Positions 52,503 through 61,011 of a stretch of 64,000 nucleotides of DNA are shown piece by piece. The stretch covers positions 1 to 64,000 of the forward strand of contig JBMYNJ010000002.1 of the NCBI GenBank assembly GCA_049598145.1, in the 5' to 3' direction. The notes beneath the pieces were generated by a model that made no database searches, was not told the origin of the DNA, and worked only from the letters and a program-made list of their open reading frames with translations. Position numbers and translations under genes: made by a program. Origin of the DNA: WTJH01 sp049598145 (GTDB lineage Bacteria > Bacteroidota > Bacteroidia > Flavobacteriales > Flavobacteriaceae). The first letter of the stretch is position 1. Each line of letters starts with the position of its first letter.

Positions 52503-53818
52503 TATAAATTAAATCCGAGGTTTACTCCTAATTTTTTAGCGATGGAATCTTCTATTCTTTTCTTTAAAGCTGAAATCTGAACGCTTTCCAGTACATTGCT
52601 AGCAAAAGCATAGGTCAGCAGTGCCTGCGCTTCTTTTTTGGGAATTCCGCGTGAGCGCAAATAAAACAGGGCTTCTTCATCTAACTGGCCGACGGTACAC
52701 CCATGAGAACAACGGACATCGTCCGCAAAAATTTCCAATTGAGGTTTGGTATTAATGGTGGCTTTGTCGTTGAGTAATAAATTGTTGTTTTGCTGGAAAG
52801 CATTGGTCTTTTGCGCAATTTTATCCACTAAAATTTTACCGTTAAATACCCCTGTGGCTCTCCCCCCAAAAATCCCTTTGTAATCCTGATGGGATTCACA
52901 ATTGGGATGCGCGTGATGCACCAGCGTAGAATGATCGGTGTGCTGCTGATCTTCCAATAGAGTAACTCCTTTCAGGGTAGACATGATGTGCTCGTCTTTT
53001 TGGTAATAGTTCAGCGTGTTGCGAACAATATTCCCCCCAAGTGAAAATGTATGCACAGATACATGAGAGTTTTTTTGCTGTGAGATGTAGGTGTGATCCA
53101 ACAACGAAGCCGTATCCCGATCATTCTGAACTTTATAATAATCGACCAATGCCTCTTTTTCAGCAAATATTTCGGTCACACAATTGGTGGTGACAGGTGT
53201 TTCGGATAGACTCTGATGACGTTCAAGGATTTGTACTTGAGCATTTTCGTCTACCACGATCAAATTGCGGGGCTGTAACCAAATGGGCGCATTTTTTCCC
53301 GTGCTAAAATGAATGATTTCAATGGGTTTTTCAGCCACCACACTTTTGGGAATATAGATATAAGCCCCTTCTTTAGCATAGGCTGTGTTTAAGGCAGTAA
53401 GGCTGTCGTTTTCCGGGGCAATAGCCCCAAAATATTTTTGAATTAGTTTGGTGTATTTGGGTTTAGAAAGTGCAGCCGACAGTAAACAAACATCGAGCCC
53501 GTCGTGAGTTGTATCCGATAAGAAAGGGCTGTAAACTCCATCTATAAAAATCACTTTGTAGGTGTCTATATCATAAAGGAAATAGGTTTTCACCTCTTTG
53601 AGTTCAATGGAGGTTTCTATCTGTGGATAGAGGATATAATTTTCCTTCAGGATTTTTGCCAAACTAGTATATTTCCATGCCTCCAACTTTTTGGTTGGAA
53701 ATCCATTTTTTTCGAAATATGCCAGAGCTTTAATACGCTTATCGTGAATCGGATCTTTTTGCCCAACTTCTTCTTCGAAAGCGATGTAAGAAGCCAATAA
53801 CTGTTCTTTTAATTCCAT
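52502..53818 (-). CDS. sufD: Fe-S cluster assembly protein SufD
   Basis: 438 residues of the SufB/SufD beta-helix family. It has the GRATGVFNGKILVDKIAQKTNA stretch and a C-terminal DDVRCSHGCTVGQLDEEALFYLRSRGI segment. It forms the SufBC2D scaffold with SufC and SufB. Its stop shares the region with sufS, and the start is one base after the sufC stop. Confidence 0.95.
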   Translation of the reverse strand: MELKEQLLASYIAFEEEVGQKDPIHDKRIKALAYFEKNGFPTKKLEAWKYTSLAKILKENYILYPQIETSIELKEVKTYFLYDIDTYKVIFIDGVYSPFLSDTTHDGLDVCLLSAALSKPKYTKLIQKYFGAIAPENDSLTALNTAYAKEGAYIYIPKSVVAEKPIEIIHFSTGKNAPIWLQPRNLIVVDENAQVQILERHQSLSETPVTTNCVTEIFAEKEALVDYYKVQNDRDTASLLDHTYISQQKNSHVSVHTFSLGGNIVRNTLNYYQKDEHIMSTLKGVTLLEDQQHTDHSTLVHHAHPNCESHQDYKGIFGGRATGVFNGKILVDKIAQKTNAFQQNNNLLLNDKATINTKPQLEIFADDVRCSHGCTVGQLDEEALFYLRSRGIPKKEAQALLTYAFASNVLESVQISALKKRIEDSIAKKLGVNLGFNL

Positions 53819-53819
53819 T

Positions 53820-54566
53820 TTACACTTCCGCTTTTATCCAATCATAGCCTTTGGCTTCCAGCTCCTTCGCTAGGTTTTCATCTCCGGATTTTACGATTTT
53901 ACCGTCTAATAAAACATGTACATAATCAGGAACGATATAATCCAGCAAGCGTTGGTAGTGCGTGATCACTAACACGGCATTTTTTTCGGAACGCAAGGTG
54001 TTCACTCCGTTGGCCACAATTTTAAGGGCATCGATATCCAAACCGGAATCGGTTTCGTCTAAGATGGCCAACTGCGGTTCCAGCATGGCCATTTGGAAAA
54101 TCTCATTTCTTTTTTTCTCCCCCCCAGAAAAACCTTCGTTCAAGGAACGAGACAAAAATTTGGAATCAATCTCTAATAAAGCTGCCTTTTCTCGGATTTT
54201 TTTCAGCATCTCGTTTGCCGGCATTTCTTCCAAACCCTGTGCCACTCGGGAAGCGTTTATCGATGTCTTTACAAAGTTCGTCACCGATACTCCAGGGATT
54301 TCAACGGGATATTGGAAGGATAGGAAGATGCCTTTGTGCGCTCGAGTTTCTGCGTCCTCCTCATTGATGTTTTCCTGATTAAATAAGATCTCTCCTGCAG
54401 TGATTTCGTAGTCCTCGTTTCCGGCAACTACCGACGAAAGGGTGCTTTTTCCCGATCCGTTCGGTCCCATAATCGCATGGACTTCTCCGGGATTGATTTC
54501 CAGATCGATTCCTTTTAAAATCGGTTTGTCATCGATTTGAGCGTGTAAATTATTAATCTTTAACAT
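53820..54566 (-). CDS. sufC: Fe-S assembly ATPase SufC
   Basis: 248 residues from ATG 54566; a 22-residue extension in the same frame reaches into sufB and is not needed. ABC-type ATPase with Walker A MGPNGSGKSTLSSV, the signature SLNEGFSGGEKKRNEI and Walker B LAILDETDSGLD. It powers remodelling of the SufBCD scaffold. Followed by sufD one base later. Confidence 0.96.
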   Translation of the reverse strand: MLKINNLHAQIDDKPILKGIDLEINPGEVHAIMGPNGSGKSTLSSVVAGNEDYEITAGEILFNQENINEEDAETRAHKGIFLSFQYPVEIPGVSVTNFVKTSINASRVAQGLEEMPANEMLKKIREKAALLEIDSKFLSRSLNEGFSGGEKKRNEIFQMAMLEPQLAILDETDSGLDIDALKIVANGVNTLRSEKNAVLVITHYQRLLDYIVPDYVHVLLDGKIVKSGDENLAKELEAKGYDWIKAEV

Positions 54567-54576
54567 CGTATATGAT

Positions 54577-56022
54577 TTATCCCACCGAACCTTCGAGGGA
54601 AATTTCCAGTAATTTTTGAGCTTCCACGGCAAATTCCATGGGCAGTTTGTTCAGCACTTCTTTGCTAAAACCGTTTACAATGAGAGCGATCGCTTTTTCG
54701 GTATCGATTCCACGTTGATTACAATAAAAAATCTGATCTTCTCCAATTTTGCTTGTGGTGGCTTCATGCTCGATTTGAGCGGAATTATTTTTCGCCTCGA
54801 TATAAGGAAAAGTGTGGGCTCCACAGGCATTCCCCATCAGTAGGGAGTCGCATTGAGAGAAGTTTCGAGCATTTTTGGCGCGACTTCCCACCTGAACCAA
54901 TCCCCGGTAACTGTTTTGGGACTGCCCGGCAGATATTCCCTTCGAAATAATGGTACTTCGGGTGTTTTTTCCCAAGTGGATCATTTTGGTTCCGGTATCC
55001 GCTTGTTGATGGTTGTTGGTCACAGCAATGGAATAAAACTCTCCTATCGAATGATCGCCTTTCAACACACAGGAAGGGTATTTCCATGTAACTGCAGAGC
55101 CGGTTTCTACTTGCGTCCATGAGATTTTGGAGCGGGTATGGCACAGCCCTCTTTTGGTTACAAAATTAAAGACCCCACCTTTGCCTTCTTTATCTCCTGG
55201 ATACCAGTTTTGAACCGTGGAATATTTAATCTCTGCATCGTCCATGGCAATCAGTTCTACGACAGCAGCATGTAATTGATTTTCGTCTCGGGAGGGCGCT
55301 GTACATCCTTCTAAATAACTGACATAACTGCTTTCATCGGCCACGACTAATGTTCGTTCGAACTGTCCTGTTCCCGCCTGATTGATCCGGAAATAGGTGG
55401 AGAGTTCCATGGGGCAGCGAACTCCTTTGGGGATATAACAAAAGGATCCATCTGAAAAGACTGCCGAATTCAACGCAGCAAAATAATTGTCTTTGGGTGG
55501 TACTACCGTACCGATATATTTTTGAACCAATTCCGGATGCTCTTGAATGGCCTCTGAAATGGAACAGAAAATGATGCCTTTTTCGGCTAAAGTTTCCTTA
55601 AAAGTAGTCGCTACAGAGACAGAGTCCATCACAATATCGACCGCAACTCCTGCAAGCTTTTTTTGTTCATCAAGAGAAATTCCGAGCTTATTAAAAGTCT
55701 CTAACAACTCGGGGTCTACCTCGTCTAAGCTTTTGTACTGATCTTTTTTCTTGGGAGCAGAATAATACGAAATGGCCTGATAATCGGGCTTTTGATAACT
55801 CACATTGGGCCAATCCGGCTCTTCCATTTGTTGCCATGCCCGGAAAGCTTCCAATCGCCATTCGGTCATCCATTCCGGTTCTTTTTTCTTTTGTGAGATC
55901 TTGCGAACGATTTCTTCGTTTAAACCCACCGGAAAAGTTTCCGATTCGATGTCGGTGTAGAAGCCGTATTCGTATTCTTTACTTTCAAGCTCTTTTTTTA
56001 ATTCTTCCTCGGTATAACTCAT
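54577..56022 (-). CDS. sufB: Fe-S cluster assembly protein SufB
   Basis: 481 residues. It has YSTVQNWYPGDKEGKGGVFNFVTKRGLC, KYPSCVLKGDHS, IEAKNNSAQIEHEATTSKIGEDQIFYCNQRGID and the terminal SLEGSVG, all typical of SufB, the scaffold subunit on which the cluster is built. Placed between sufA (10 bases) and sufC (10 bases). Confidence 0.96.
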   Translation of the reverse strand: MSYTEEELKKELESKEYEYGFYTDIESETFPVGLNEEIVRKISQKKKEPEWMTEWRLEAFRAWQQMEEPDWPNVSYQKPDYQAISYYSAPKKKDQYKSLDEVDPELLETFNKLGISLDEQKKLAGVAVDIVMDSVSVATTFKETLAEKGIIFCSISEAIQEHPELVQKYIGTVVPPKDNYFAALNSAVFSDGSFCYIPKGVRCPMELSTYFRINQAGTGQFERTLVVADESSYVSYLEGCTAPSRDENQLHAAVVELIAMDDAEIKYSTVQNWYPGDKEGKGGVFNFVTKRGLCHTRSKISWTQVETGSAVTWKYPSCVLKGDHSIGEFYSIAVTNNHQQADTGTKMIHLGKNTRSTIISKGISAGQSQNSYRGLVQVGSRAKNARNFSQCDSLLMGNACGAHTFPYIEAKNNSAQIEHEATTSKIGEDQIFYCNQRGIDTEKAIALIVNGFSKEVLNKLPMEFAVEAQKLLEISLEGSVG

Positions 56023-56032
56023 CTACATTAGT

Positions 56033-56362
56033 TTAAAGCGAAAAACTCTCTCCACAACCACAGGTTCGCTGGGCATTAGGATTTTCAAAAACAAAGCCCT
56101 TTCCATTCAGGCCCCCTGAATATTCGAGTGTGGTCCCAGCCAAATACAACAGGCTTTTTTTGTCCACCACAATCCGCACTTGGTTGTCTTCAAATATGCG
56201 ATCGGCATCGGAGGCTTCTCGGTCAAAATGAAGTTCGTAAGACAATCCGGAACATCCACCACTTTTAACTCCTACCCGAATAAAATCGGTTGTAGGGTTA
56301 AACCCATCTTCTCGCATCAATTGCTCGGCTTTTGTACGAGCGGAATTAGCAACTTTTATCAT
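56033..56362 (-). CDS. sufA: Fe-S carrier SufA/HesB/IscA type
   Basis: 109 residues from ATG 56362. A GTG at 56392 would extend the protein, but it overlaps the promoter -7 element, so the ATG is preferred. The three conserved cysteines are in KSGGCSGLSYEL and the terminal QRTCGCGESFSL. A-type carriers hand clusters to target proteins. First gene of sufABCDSE. Confidence 0.95.
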   Translation of the reverse strand: MIKVANSARTKAEQLMREDGFNPTTDFIRVGVKSGGCSGLSYELHFDREASDADRIFEDNQVRIVVDKKSLLYLAGTTLEYSGGLNGKGFVFENPNAQRTCGCGESFSL

Positions 56363-56391
56363 TTCAAAAACCTTTAAGGGTAATCGAACCA

Positions 56392-56399
56392 CAAATATA
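56392..56399 (-). promoter_or_regulatory. -7 promoter element for the suf operon
   Basis: TATATTTG on the minus strand matches TAnnTTTG and ends 29 bases before the sufA ATG at 56362. No TTG at 18-base spacing. It overlaps the alternative GTG start, which argues against that start. Confidence 0.55.
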
Positions 56400-56416
56400 C
56401 AACGAATCGCACGGAA

Positions 56417-56443
56417 AACCCTTAGTTTTGAATGGTTTTCCCT
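56417..56443. terminator. Possible weak hairpin after the MbnH-like gene
   Basis: An 8-bp inverted repeat GGAAAACC/GGTTTTCC with a loop of about 11 bases lies just after the di-heme peroxidase stop. No T-run follows on the minus strand, so it may be a weak or factor-aided terminator, or chance. Confidence 0.25.
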
Positions 56444-56449
56444 ATGAAA

Positions 56450-57532
56450 CTATTGGTCTTGCTGATCGGGTCGGTGTGCGGGATTTTGGATAAAGTTTAA
56501 ATCGTCTAATGTTCTTAAAAAAGCAATCAGGTCTTGCTTATCGGCTGGACTTAGATGCACCCCTCCTTGGGCTACATTTTTCATGAGAGGGTCTACAGTA
56601 GCCGAATATTGCAACCCTTCCGAATAATGATCGATCACTTCGCGGAGCGTTCGAAAGCGACCGTCGTGCATATAAGGGGCTGTAAATGAGAGATTCCGCA
56701 AAGACGGCGTGCGGAATTTTCCATTGTCGTTGGGATCGCCCGTTACCCTACCTAAACCGAGATCAGAAAATTCTTGATCCAAAGCATTGTTGTGAAAATC
56801 GTTATCGGTCCACAAGGGGTTGTTGGGGTTGCCATGACAATGAAAGCAATCGCCCCGTTCTTCGTCCATAAAAACCGCTAACCCATTTTGTTCATTTGGG
56901 CTTAAAGTGGCATTCCCTCTCAGGTAGCGATCAAATTTAGAATCGGCAGAAATCAGTGTCCGTTCGAATTGAGCGATGACTTTAACTACGACTACTGAAT
57001 CGATTGGATGGTCTCCAAAAGCGGCTTCAAAAAGGGAAGGATATTCCGGGTGATTTTGCAAACGGTCGGCAATTTGGTTCCAATCGGCATGCATTTCAAT
57101 CGGATTCGTTACCGGTTCAAAGGCTTGCCCCTCCAGATGGATTTCTTTGCCGTCCCAGGCGAAGCGGCTGTTGTAGTTCCAGGCTAGATTAAACAAAGGC
57201 ATCGAATTTCGAGTTCCAGGCACTCCAGCAATGCCTAAGCTCACTGCCCTTCGATCGCTAAATCCATGTTCGGGCATGTGGCAATTGGCACAGGCCAGCT
57301 GTCGATTTCCGGATAAGATTGGATCGAAAAATAAGCGTTTACCCAAAGCAATTCCTTCTACGGTAAGGGGATTATTTTCAGGAATTACCGGAGGAATGAG
57401 ATAGTCTTCAAACAATTGGGGAATTTCCAAAGTGTAGGGGGTGGGCTGGTAGGGGGATACTTCAGGATCGTTAGAACTACATGCCATCAAAGCCAAAATT
57501 GGCCCGAAAAAGAAAAGTTGTTTAAGTTTCAT
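56450..57532 (-). CDS. Di-heme cytochrome c peroxidase family lipoprotein, MbnH-like
   Basis: 360 residues from ATG 57532, which overlaps the MbnP stop as ATGA. Lipoprotein signal ends LMAC (Cys18). Two heme sites CANCH (about 81-85) and CFHCH (about 229-233) lie in the bacterial CcP/MauG arrangement, with RGGAxxNSMPLFNLAWN-type and LRNLSFTAPYMHDGRFRTLREVIDHY segments. MbnH enzymes use this fold to convert a Trp of a partner MbnP to kynurenine, creating a copper site. The adjoining MbnP gene makes that the best reading; a plain peroxidase is the alternative. Confidence 0.85.
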   Translation of the reverse strand: MKLKQLFFFGPILALMACSSNDPEVSPYQPTPYTLEIPQLFEDYLIPPVIPENNPLTVEGIALGKRLFFDPILSGNRQLACANCHMPEHGFSDRRAVSLGIAGVPGTRNSMPLFNLAWNYNSRFAWDGKEIHLEGQAFEPVTNPIEMHADWNQIADRLQNHPEYPSLFEAAFGDHPIDSVVVVKVIAQFERTLISADSKFDRYLRGNATLSPNEQNGLAVFMDEERGDCFHCHGNPNNPLWTDNDFHNNALDQEFSDLGLGRVTGDPNDNGKFRTPSLRNLSFTAPYMHDGRFRTLREVIDHYSEGLQYSATVDPLMKNVAQGGVHLSPADKQDLIAFLRTLDDLNFIQNPAHRPDQQDQ

Positions 57533-58293
57533 GGACTTGGCCAACGGAAGACCGAAGCTCCGTTTTGTTTCATTTTTAATTGGGCTGCAAAGTTAGGCAT
57601 CAGCATAGTGTTCCATTGAGTGAGGTCCCAAGTATAAGGATTTTCAAACCACTCATGCACTTGCATTTCCACAGTTAAAGAAGCGTTTTCACCGACTTCA
57701 AAATCTCCTAACTGCACTTGAAAGGCTGTTTCTTGCAACTGCAGATTATTGGGGTCCGAACGGTCGGCTGCACGGATCATGTGGTAGTTATAATTCTGTG
57801 GAGAATCCTCTCCTATTTGGAATTTACCGTCCAGTTGTAAATAGTGATAGCCTCCGCCTAAAGCTGCCGGAACATTCCAATTGGCAGAGTTTAAATCTGC
57901 ATATACCCCATCGATATTATCTTCATCCAAAAAGCCAAAAACAAAATCCAATTGGGCATAATCCCCCACAGGAAAGTCTTCCCCTAATGCTATGCTAAGA
58001 GTAGCTTCTTGTGAAAGATCAATTAAAAAATAATTGGGGTTTACAGAATATGAAGTTCCATCATCCCTTAGCAGTTGAATATTAGAAATTAAATAGCGTA
58101 AGCGTTCCACACTCAAGGTTTCACCGTGTGCGTTGTAATATTGGATTTGCCCCAACTCGTTCGCTGTAATTAATTGCTGATGCCAACTGTGTTTGAAGTT
58201 CAACACTACAGAAGTTTGGTTTTCACTCGCTGTGGAGCAGTTTGCCAAAAACAAAAACACTAGACCCACAAAAAAGAATCGAACAATTTTCAT
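57529..58293 (-). CDS. MbnP family copper-binding lipoprotein
   Basis: 254 residues with a lipoprotein signal (LANCS, Cys19). The mature domain contains VVLNFKHSWHQQ, VERLRYLISNIQLL, a NWNVPAALGGGYHYLQLDGKF region and NYNYHMIR, with several Trp (37, 139, 215, 222, 227, 251) and His (35, 38, 150, 171, 213). In MbnP, a Trp is oxidised to kynurenine by MbnH to help bind copper; the exact Trp cannot be assigned here. Overlaps the MbnH-like gene by 4 bases and abuts the propeller gene. Confidence 0.85.
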   Translation of the reverse strand: MKIVRFFFVGLVFLFLANCSTASENQTSVVLNFKHSWHQQLITANELGQIQYYNAHGETLSVERLRYLISNIQLLRDDGTSYSVNPNYFLIDLSQEATLSIALGEDFPVGDYAQLDFVFGFLDEDNIDGVYADLNSANWNVPAALGGGYHYLQLDGKFQIGEDSPQNYNYHMIRAADRSDPNNLQLQETAFQVQLGDFEVGENASLTVEMQVHEWFENPYTWDLTQWNTMLMPNFAAQLKMKQNGASVFRWPSP

Positions 58294-59613
58294 TTAAGGA
58301 ATTAAGTGAGTTACAAAAATATCATTAAATCCCATATGCGTAGAGATGTCCCCGTCACTACTTGCGGTGGTCCCCACCACCAAATAGCCTTGCTCGGGAT
58401 GGGCAGCGATCCCATACGCCCGATCGAAATCGCTTCCCCCCCAACTTTTTTGCCAAAGGAGATTCCCTTGAGCATCAATCGCAAAGGCCAAAGCATCATT
58501 ATAACCTTTGTTTTCAGTAAAATCACCTGTGGAAGACCGACTACTTCCTACCACAACTAATCCGCCTAGTGGGGTAGCAATGGCCTGAAAAGCTGAATCG
58601 AAATCGGAACCTCCGTAGGATTTTTCCCAAATGACTTGTGCCTCTGCATCAATTTTAACGACCCAAATGTCTGCACCCCCCAAATTTCGGATTAAATCTC
58701 CATCCGAACTACGACTATCCCCAACGAGATAAAAACTCCCATTGGAACCCGGAGCGATTGCATGAAAATTTTCTATTTGACTGCCGCCAAAATTGGCCTG
58801 CTGAATCAATTCCCCAGCAGGACTCAAAACCAAAAGCCAGGCGTCGTAACTCCCCCTATTTTGGGCGACATCAAAATCATCGCTATCAGAAGTTCCCAAC
58901 ACATAAAGATTTCCATTATCCGCCACTTCAAGGGCATAAGCTGTGTCTGTATTGGTTCCTCCAAAATAGCGACTCCAGCGCAAATCCCCTTCCGGACTTA
59001 AGCGCATCACCCAATAGTCGCCTCCAGCGTGCTTCGCATAAGTCTTTGCCGAATAATCTCCCAGACCGCCAGAAGCCGATACATCCAAAATGCCGCTGAC
59101 AACCAAGTCGCCATCCGAAAGTTCAACCACATCATAGGCTGTTTCTACTCCAGCAAAACCATAAGAGCGTTCCCAGATGATGGCGCCTTCCCGACTAAAC
59201 TTTTGCAGCCAAAAATCTTGGAGTCCTGCTGTAGGAGTATTTCCCAAAGTGCTGGTCGTTCCGCCAACCATTAACCAATGTTCATCGGACAGCAGAATCA
59301 TCTGCGTAGGACGATCATCCCCTTGGGCTCCAAAGGCGAATTGATCTTGTAGATTGTGATCTGCAGAAAACTTTAAGAGCCAAAAATCATAGTCGTTCCC
59401 CTGGCGTGCAAGGCCTGGGATTTGAGTGCTTTGGGTTTCTGCCAGTACCCAATAGTTCCCCTCTGAAGTAAAATGGACATCCAAAGCTTGTTCGTTTCGC
59501 TCCCCCCCGAAAGTTTGCAAATAAATACTTTGGGCAGTTCCTACGGTTGGGGATTCGCCTTTCTGACAAGCAAGTAGCATCCCCAAAAAAGCACAGATTA
59601 CCAAACGTAACAT
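58294..59613 (-). CDS. Lipoprotein with repeated beta-propeller-type blades
   Basis: 439 residues with a lipoprotein signal (MLLACQ, Cys16). About seven repeats of 45-55 residues share the form YGGSDxDxAxxIxxxxxGxxxVxGxSxSxxGD, for example NFGGSQIENFHAIA, SYGGSDFDSAFQAIA and SWGGSDFDRAYGIAA, each ending in a strand with VVVGSSRSS. Such repeats resemble the SBBP/delta-60 type and probably fold as a propeller. No enzyme motif. It follows the LVIVD lipoprotein by 9 bases and abuts MbnP. Confidence 0.8.
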   Translation of the reverse strand: MLRLVICAFLGMLLACQKGESPTVGTAQSIYLQTFGGERNEQALDVHFTSEGNYWVLAETQSTQIPGLARQGNDYDFWLLKFSADHNLQDQFAFGAQGDDRPTQMILLSDEHWLMVGGTTSTLGNTPTAGLQDFWLQKFSREGAIIWERSYGFAGVETAYDVVELSDGDLVVSGILDVSASGGLGDYSAKTYAKHAGGDYWVMRLSPEGDLRWSRYFGGTNTDTAYALEVADNGNLYVLGTSDSDDFDVAQNRGSYDAWLLVLSPAGELIQQANFGGSQIENFHAIAPGSNGSFYLVGDSRSSDGDLIRNLGGADIWVVKIDAEAQVIWEKSYGGSDFDSAFQAIATPLGGLVVVGSSRSSTGDFTENKGYNDALAFAIDAQGNLLWQKSWGGSDFDRAYGIAAHPEQGYLVVGTTASSDGDISTHMGFNDIFVTHLIP

Positions 59614-59622
59614 AAATAGTAT

Positions 59623-60903
59623 CTAATCAGAAGCGCGAACCAAGAAGAGTCCGTTATCGGAATCGTTAATGGCAATCACCCCACTTTCAAAAAATGGGTA
59701 GACGTTCCAAACCCCATTAAAACTGGCGTTGTCGTGAGCTGGATAGGTGTCAAAAAAACGGATCTCAGTCATATTTCCGTTAGCAATATCTGAAATATCA
59801 ATCTCTCGAAGTCCTGCAGTATAATTAGCCAAGTAAAAACTGTCGTCTTTTACATATCCATTGTGATCAATAGCCCGGGTGGTTCCTTCATAGATATGAT
59901 GTAAAGTAGGATTGTCTAAATCGGACAGGTCAAACACAAAAGTTCGGGTGTTATTTCCAAAATTATTTTCATCCAACTCATCCCCTAAATAGGCAAAATG
60001 GTGGGTTTCATCCATCCAAACCTGATGGGTATATCCATGATTGTTGTATTCGATTTCTGCGATTAAAGTGGGGTTGTCTTTATCCGTTACATCCACGATG
60101 ACCAAACGATTGTTTTGCATATTTCCTTGGCTATTACTCCCCAAATAAATCTCTCGCCCCTGATGGTCGGGATCGGCCCCCTGATAATTGAAAATATGGG
60201 CGTCATGTGTATAGCCGGCTTCTGCAAATCCCCCAGCATCTCTGGGGCTTTGAGGGACGTTAATGTCAATAAATTTTGGCCCTCCAGCATAATCGTCTGA
60301 TCCAACCACATAGGCAACACCACTTGTAGTATTGATGGCAATATTATGGGCCCCTCCAAAACTGGTTAAACGCGCATCTGTGGTAAAAGTGGTAAAATTC
60401 TCAACATTTCGAAGACGTGTAAGGTCAAACACTTGCATGCCATGGCCATCAATTTCACTGACGATAAACGCATGATTTTCATATACTTTAATATCGCGCC
60501 AAATATCACCGGTACCAGATCGGGCAGTCGGGAGTTTACCTAAGTAAATTGGAGCGGATGGATCGGAAATATCGACAAATCCTACCCCATCGGTCAAACC
60601 ATTTAAGACGTATTCTTTTCCGCTTTCTGGGTCCGTCCATCCCCAATTGTCGTTCCCTGCTTGGCTCCCAAAAACTTCTAAAGAAATATAAGCAAGTAAA
60701 TCAAATCCATCGCAGGGATAATTCCCCGCCATGCCGTTTACACAGGGGGCTCCTGTATTTTGAATTACCACTAACGGGGGCAAACTTGGATTAGGATTTT
60801 GAGTGTTGGGGGTTTGAGAATCCGGAGTTGGGGCAGGTGAATCATCTGAATTACAAGAAACCAACAAAAGCATCAAGATTAGGAAAGTGATCTTTAATTT
60901 CAT
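59623..60903 (-). CDS. Choice-of-anchor B family lipoprotein with LVIVD repeats
   Basis: 426 residues from ATG 60903; an earlier frame start at 60951 adds 16 residues that do not look like a signal. Lipoprotein signal ends LLVSCNSDD. The body has LVIVD-like repeats (VGFVDISDPSAPIYLG, FIDINVPQSPRD, LVIVDVTDKDNPTLIA) and an HDAHIFNY/NHGYTHQVWMDETHHFAYLGDE core rich in His and Asp. The family is a six-bladed propeller of unknown role. It is the first gene of the four-gene lipoprotein run with a -7 element 20 bases upstream. Confidence 0.87.
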   Translation of the reverse strand: MKLKITFLILMLLLVSCNSDDSPAPTPDSQTPNTQNPNPSLPPLVVIQNTGAPCVNGMAGNYPCDGFDLLAYISLEVFGSQAGNDNWGWTDPESGKEYVLNGLTDGVGFVDISDPSAPIYLGKLPTARSGTGDIWRDIKVYENHAFIVSEIDGHGMQVFDLTRLRNVENFTTFTTDARLTSFGGAHNIAINTTSGVAYVVGSDDYAGGPKFIDINVPQSPRDAGGFAEAGYTHDAHIFNYQGADPDHQGREIYLGSNSQGNMQNNRLVIVDVTDKDNPTLIAEIEYNNHGYTHQVWMDETHHFAYLGDELDENNFGNNTRTFVFDLSDLDNPTLHHIYEGTTRAIDHNGYVKDDSFYLANYTAGLREIDISDIANGNMTEIRFFDTYPAHDNASFNGVWNVYPFFESGVIAINDSDNGLFLVRASD

Positions 60904-60923
60904 AACGTCTTTGTAAGAATCTT

Positions 60924-60931
60924 CAAAGATA
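60924..60931 (-). promoter_or_regulatory. -7 promoter element for the four-lipoprotein operon
   Basis: TATCTTTG on the minus strand matches TAnnTTTG, 20 bases before the ATG at 60903. No TTG at 18-base spacing. Confidence 0.5.
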
Positions 60932-60978
60932 TAATTAATCGATTGTTTCACCAGACCTATGAAATGTTTAACTATTTA

Positions 60979-61007
60979 TTGGCTCTCGCAGAGGTTGCTT
61001 ATTTTTG
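60979..61007 (+). promoter_or_regulatory. Promoter of thiL (TTG-N18-TATTTTTG), abutting the ATG
   Basis: TTG (60979-60981), an 18-base spacer and TATTTTTG (61000-61007) fit the Bacteroidota promoter, and the ATG of thiL at 61012 follows after only four bases (CTCC). The layout matches the pfkB promoter at 7937-7965 base for base in spacing. Confidence 0.65.
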
Positions 61008-61011
61008 CTCC

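Noticed and set aside
54567..54632. N-terminal extension of SufC overlapping sufB.
   Set aside because: The ABC-ATPase core begins normally at the ATG at 54566; the extension lies inside sufB.
60943..61011. Longer thiL reading frame starting at 60943.
   Set aside because: The extra 23 codons contain a TTG-N18-TATTTTTG promoter and encode a hydrophobic tail not seen in ThiL proteins.
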